Assembly: GCA_030674185.1 (NCBI GenBank)
Contig: CM060307.1
Span: 57,056,481-57,103,980 of the forward strand
Length of the DNA: 47,500 bases
Origin: Monoplex corrugatus
Lineage: Eukaryota; Mollusca; Gastropoda; Littorinimorpha; Ranellidae
Direction of reading: 5' to 3'
Shown here: piece after piece, positions 43,926-47,500 of the stretch
Layout of the letters: each line of letters starts with the position of its first letter
Position numbering within the stretch: the first letter of the stretch is position 1
Made by a program: the position numbers and the translations under genes
The notes under the pieces: model-generated
Databases searched by the model: none
What the model was told of the DNA's origin: nothing
Seen by the model: only the letters and a program-made list of their open reading frames with translations

Positions 43926-44054
43926 CTATGGGACCGAGATGAAAAGTTCTACAAAATGTTGCCAGGAACAAGTCTTTTCTTGCCAGGGGCTCTTAGCGTG
44001 CTCTACATTATACTATATATCTGAACCATTCATTGAGACCTACTTGCTCAATAT

Positions 44055-44253
44055 TTAACCGTTTGACTCCTGCACCTTATCCACCAACAGCAAAACTTAA
44101 CCCATTGATTTCCTGACCCTATCCACCAGCTTCCCGCAGGAAGCTGGTGGATATGATGAGGGAATCAGAAGGTTAAGGGTTTTTTTGCGTTTTTAGGAGG
44201 GGGTGGGACAATGCTGGATGCTGGTGGACAAGATGCAGGAATCAAAGGGTTAA
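44055..44253. mobile_element. TTAA-bounded palindromic MITE-like element (piggyBac-type ends)
   Basis: Left end TTAACCGTTTGACTCCTGC and right end (reverse complement) TTAACCCTTTGATTCCTGC, with TTAA at both edges. Total length is 199 bp with no coding capacity. The centre is a perfect 15-bp stem TATCCACCAGCTTCC / GGAAGCTGGTGGATA with a 4-base CGCA loop. PiggyBac-superfamily elements insert at TTAA, and many have CCCTTTG-type termini. The assignment as a non-autonomous piggyBac element is inference from ends only. A related element is at 46130-46396. Confidence 0.75.
44097..44176. mobile_element. Inner TTAA-bounded palindrome nested in the MITE
   Basis: An 80-bp inner unit runs TTAACCCATTGATTTCCTG ... 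GGGAATCAGAAGGTTAA. It has its own TTAA on each side and a terminal sequence of the same family as the outer ends. Either a short copy inserted into a longer relative, or the outer element grew by duplicating its termini. Confidence 0.65.
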
Positions 44254-44633
44254 TACCAAAATTTGTTCTTCTGTTGAGTGAGCTGGAATTAGCATACATC
44301 TTTTACAGCTGTACACACTTTTCCTGCCAACGCTTTTCCTCAGCTGGAACATTGATTCTATTGTTTTTTGTGTTGTTGTTTTTTTTTGTCGCTAAGAACA
44401 AAGCAATGGTTCAGTATTCTTTTCTTCTATCAACAGGCTATTGTACTTGTTTTCAGTGTTCTCATTCAATTTAGCGTGCAGTTTTCTATATTGCAGTTGG
44501 GCTCTCTCTTCCGAAAATAGCCCTATTCAGACCAAGTACTCTCTCTTCTTCTCTCCATTCTGCGTTCATCCCACGCCGCTTATTCAGACTCCACAACTCA
44601 GCCCCGGGGTCATTCAGTGCATGTCCAAATGAC
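44254..44633. other. Non-coding stretch, no feature recognised
   Basis: No feature recognised. Confidence 0.4.
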
Positions 44634-45013
44634 CTGAAACCCATGTAAACCAGGAAACCCATGTAAACCAGGAAACCCATGCTAGCCAGAAACCCACGCT
44701 AGCCAGGAAACCATGTAAACCAGGAAACCCAGCTAGCCAGGAAACCCACGTAACCAGGAAACCATGTAAACAAGGAAACCCACGTAAGCTAGGGAACCCA
44801 TGTAAGCCAGGAAACCTCTGTAAACCAGGAAACCCATGTAAACCAGGAAACGCATGTAAACCAGGAAAACCATATAACAGACCCTCAGGAAACCCATGTA
44901 AACCAGGAAACCCATGTAAGCAGGAAACCTATGGGAAACACATGTAAGCCAGGAAACCGACCAGAAACCACGAACCCGGAAAACCCATGTAAGCTTGGAA
45001 ATCCATGTAAACC
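44634..45013. repeat. 18-bp minisatellite, about 20 units
   Basis: Unit AAACCCATGTAAACCAGG with many variants (GCTAGCC for GTAAACC, deletions of one or two bases). The minus strand reads as GFLVYM repeats because 18 is divisible by 3. Indels near 44700-44760 and 44870-44960 break the frame, which argues against selection for a protein. Confidence 0.93.
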
Positions 45014-45215
45014 AGCGATGAAAAGCGGCCATGGGGCCACCCACCAAAGGTGACTTTGCACTATGGTGCAGTGGCACAGTACCTGATCCAGCTCCCTGAA
45101 GACATTGCCTACTAAATTCCTCAGTAATTGATGACTTTACTTATTTCAAGTCATGACTGTGATACTGTGATTTATGCTTAACAGCACCAGCATGTGTACT
45201 TATGAGTGCGCCTGT

Positions 45216-45217
45216 AG

Positions 45218-45268
<51 letters not shown>

Positions 45269-45302
45269 GGTGCGTGCGTGCGTGTGTGTGTGTGTGTGTC
45301 CG

Positions 45303-45337
<35 letters not shown>

Positions 45338-45389
45338 GTGTGGTGTGTTTTGCATGTGTGTGCGTGTGTGTGTGTGTGTGCGTGTGTGT

Positions 45390-45434
<45 letters not shown>

Positions 45435-45445
45435 TGTGTGTTAAT
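45216..45445. repeat. (TG)n microsatellite with GTGC and GTTG interruptions
   Basis: About 230 bp of TG repeats. Confidence 0.95.
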
Positions 45446-45634
45446 GCATACGTGAGAAAGCGACACACAGAGAGAGAGAATATGAAAAAAAGAGAAAGTT
45501 ACATCCAGTTGTCACTTTCATATCTTGTTATCGTCTGCTGTGTTCGTCATGCTTGTTCTCTATCCTCAGCTCATGTTGGAGGTGTAGTGAGTCTCGGGCG
45601 GGTTATCGGTGTAGTACATGTGTACTGCATGTCT

Positions 45635-45849
45635 CTTTCTTCTCTCTCTCTCTCTCTCTCCTCTTTCTTTCTTTTTTCTTTCTCCTTCTCTCGTCTGCTC
45701 TCTGTTTCTCTTCTGTCTCTTTCGTCTGTCTGTTTTCTGTATCTGTTGTCTTCTGTGTTCGGTCTCTCTCATCTCTCTCTTGTCTATCTCTACTTCCTCT
45801 TTCCCTCTGCTTCGCTCTCTCTCTCTCTCTTTCTCTCTGTCTCTCCCCG

Positions 45850-45886
<37 letters not shown>

Positions 45887-45890
45887 TAGT
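45635..45890. repeat. (CT)n microsatellite
   Basis: Imperfect CT repeats, pure near the right end. Confidence 0.93.
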
Positions 45891-46129
45891 TTTCGATGCT
45901 AAGAGATACAGAGAGACAAAGATGTACAAACAACAGACAGACAGACTCAGACACGGAGAAACAGTCATAGAGTGAGAAGGTCGCGTGCCGTCAGCAATTT
46001 GTGGACGGTAGTTGGTTTGTCCCCAGAGTTTGCCTGGTCGGGTGACATTAGTTCTAAGACAACATTAGGAGAACAGTGGGCAATTCTCCGAGCAGACTGA
46101 GGGCTAACTGAGGCCTGTAGTCTGCTGGC

Positions 46130-46396
46130 TTAACCCTTTCACTCCCGCACGACGATCACTGCAACTCTCCAATACACCTCCAAACCCAGCAAAAAAATAT
46201 CTACTTACTCCAAAAAATGAACTTTTTTCAATCTCTCAACCTACCCACCACCTTCTTGCAGCTGGTGGATAGGGTGAGGGAGTAAAAAACTTTCGTCTTT
46301 TGTCTTTAGTAGGCTGGTGGATAGGATGAGGGGTTGACGTTTTTCTATGCTGTCAAGGCTGATAAATGCAAAAAGATGAGGGAATCAAATGATTAA
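46130..46396. mobile_element. Second TTAA-bounded palindromic MITE-like element
   Basis: Left end TTAACCCTTTCACTCCCGC and right end (reverse complement) TTAATCATTTGATTCCCTC, with TTAA at each edge; 267 bp. The core ACCCACCACC ... GGTGGATAGG is an imperfect version of the hairpin in the first element. The block TGGTGGATAGGRTGAGGGG occurs twice (near 46263 and 46316) and in variant form in the first element. No coding capacity. Diverged from the first copy. Confidence 0.7.
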
Positions 46397-46867
46397 CGTT
46401 CAACTACTCGAACAATTACAGGAGCGAAATACCATTCGTCTTTGTAGCACTGACAGGTCCACACTTTCCTTTCCCCATTTCACTCTGTCGTAGTGGGGTC
46501 TCAGACAATGTTTTAACAATCCTCGCTTTCTTCTCCAAATATTCAGCAATGGTCTGGTGACAGTGTGTTCGTATGACTTTGGTTCCAGTCTAGAAAAGGC
46601 AGGCGTAGGATACTGATCTATACGTAGACGTTAATCATTTTATGTCAAAGTCCATTTGATAGACAATCTAAGCCCAGTATACTATGTGCACCCAGCCATA
46701 GGTAAATTCAAAGAACACAAAAATGTCTGAGAACTTCGTGTGTATGGGCGTGTTGTGTTTGATTACGGCTTCATCTGTTTGATAACACAATAGTTGTGGA
46801 TTCAGTTGGATGTGGAAAAGCGTCGCTGGACAAGCCAAGTTTCGAATGGCAGTCCTTGGTACAGCCG
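46397..46867. other. Non-coding stretch, no feature recognised
   Basis: No feature recognised. Confidence 0.4.
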
Positions 46868-47253
46868 TCACACCTGAAGGCTGATGGCTGCAGCTAGATA
46901 GTCTCTGCCCCAGCTTTCTTTCTCTGTCCTCTGTCTGTCCACAGTAGAGTTCATTTTACAGTTCATTTCTCCTCTGAAGTGGCGATGCCAGCAGATATAC
47001 AGCCTGTCGCCAGGCACAGCGATTTGTAACAGTCTCTTCTCAAGTGTCCACACTGATACCAGCGGAATTCATGATTTGAGGGTTGCCTGGTGCAGTGACA
47101 GCTGTCCTCTCTTCCATCAGTTCTGAGCTCCACACATCCACTGGAGAAGACTGACAGTGGAGGATCAGCACTCTGTTGTTCGGGGGCTGCCCAGACTGAG
47201 GCAGGAAGTAGCTGATCATGAGATGTATTTATCTCTTCCACAACCGAAGGCAA
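46868..47253 (-). pseudogene. Possible gag-like zinc-knuckle remnant of an LTR retrotransposon
   Basis: Two overlapping minus frames (47253-46963 and 47053-46868) carry RWYQCGHLRRDCYKS and then GDRLYICWHRHFRGEMNCK. Each resembles a CX2CX4HX4C knuckle with one cysteine or spacing changed (CWxCGxxGHLRRDC and CYxCGxxGHFRGEC types). A frameshift lies between them. Paired knuckles of this kind are usual at the end of Gag in Ty3/gypsy-type elements. No protease or RT is found nearby, and no LTR is seen. Chance resemblance is possible. Confidence 0.3.
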
Positions 47254-47354
47254 TCCATATCGCTGTACTATTTGTCAATCTGGTTGGACTTGTAACTATT
47301 GACTCCTGTTGATTTTTGTGGCTTTGCACCAGCATCGGAGTAACCTTTGCCACT

Positions 47355-47378
47355 CATGTGTGGGTGTGGGTGTGCGTG

Positions 47379-47426
<48 letters not shown>

Positions 47427-47500
47427 TGTCTGTGTGAGTGTGTGTGTGTGTGAGTGTGTGTCTGTGAGTGAATGTGTGTGTGTATGAGTGTATGTGTGTG
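47355..47500. repeat. (TG)n microsatellite, runs off the window
   Basis: TG repeats with GAGTG interruptions, continuing past the window edge. Confidence 0.93.

Noticed and set aside
44486..45077. GFLVYM repeat protein on the minus strand
   Set aside because: It is explained by the 18-bp minisatellite, and several indels break the frame.

Overview
This 47.5 kb window looks like intergenic or intronic DNA from an animal nuclear genome. A marine invertebrate is likely, and a gastropod mollusc is my best guess. That guess rests on the very high load of (CA)n, (GA)n and (GACA)n arrays, on RTE-clade and I-group LINEs with RNase H, and on tRNA-derived SINEs whose bodies resemble families I recall from snails. 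I could not test the taxonomic call by search. I recognise no host protein-coding gene, rRNA or functional tRNA gene. Most long open frames are simple-sequence translations (HTHTHT, SLSLSL, VCVCVC).

Layout. 1-9.7 kb: microsatellite blocks, a nearly perfect ~426-bp tandem duplication (2754-3605), a SINE with a (GAATAT)n tail (4.1-4.7 kb) and a 39-bp minisatellite of about 32 units (7.0-8.3 kb). 9.7-18.1 kb: a cluster of retroelements. It holds a dispersed repeat with a hairpin motif, a decayed antisense RTE fragment (9.96-10.5 kb), a broken I-group LINE (10.5-13.9 kb, +) and a nearly full-length but broken RTE element (14.8-18.1 kb, -) with endonuclease and reverse transcriptase. 18-27 kb: microsatellites, SINE pieces and two inverted repeat pairs nested around (CA)n/(TG)n arrays. 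27.1-30.4 kb: a second, much fresher I-group LINE, 5'-truncated at a (CA)n array and broken only by a TA slippage in its RNase H domain. It is followed by a 195-bp inverted copy of its own RT segment trapped between (CA)n and (TG)n. 30.4-43.7 kb: SINEs, short minisatellites and three further repeat pairs. 43.7-47.5 kb: a 23-bp and an 18-bp minisatellite, two TTAA-bounded palindromic MITE-like elements (one nested) and a weak gag-like zinc-knuckle remnant.

Function. Only the two LINE families carry recognisable enzymes. RTE encodes an APE endonuclease and RT. The I-group element encodes RT, RNase H and a C-terminal Cys/His motif. SINEs and MITEs would depend on enzymes supplied elsewhere. Microsatellites repeatedly sit exactly at element edges: the LINE 5' end, the LINE 3' UTR, the trapped inverted LINE piece and the inverted arms near 22.3 and 25.5 kb. 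That recurring association is the most interesting pattern here.
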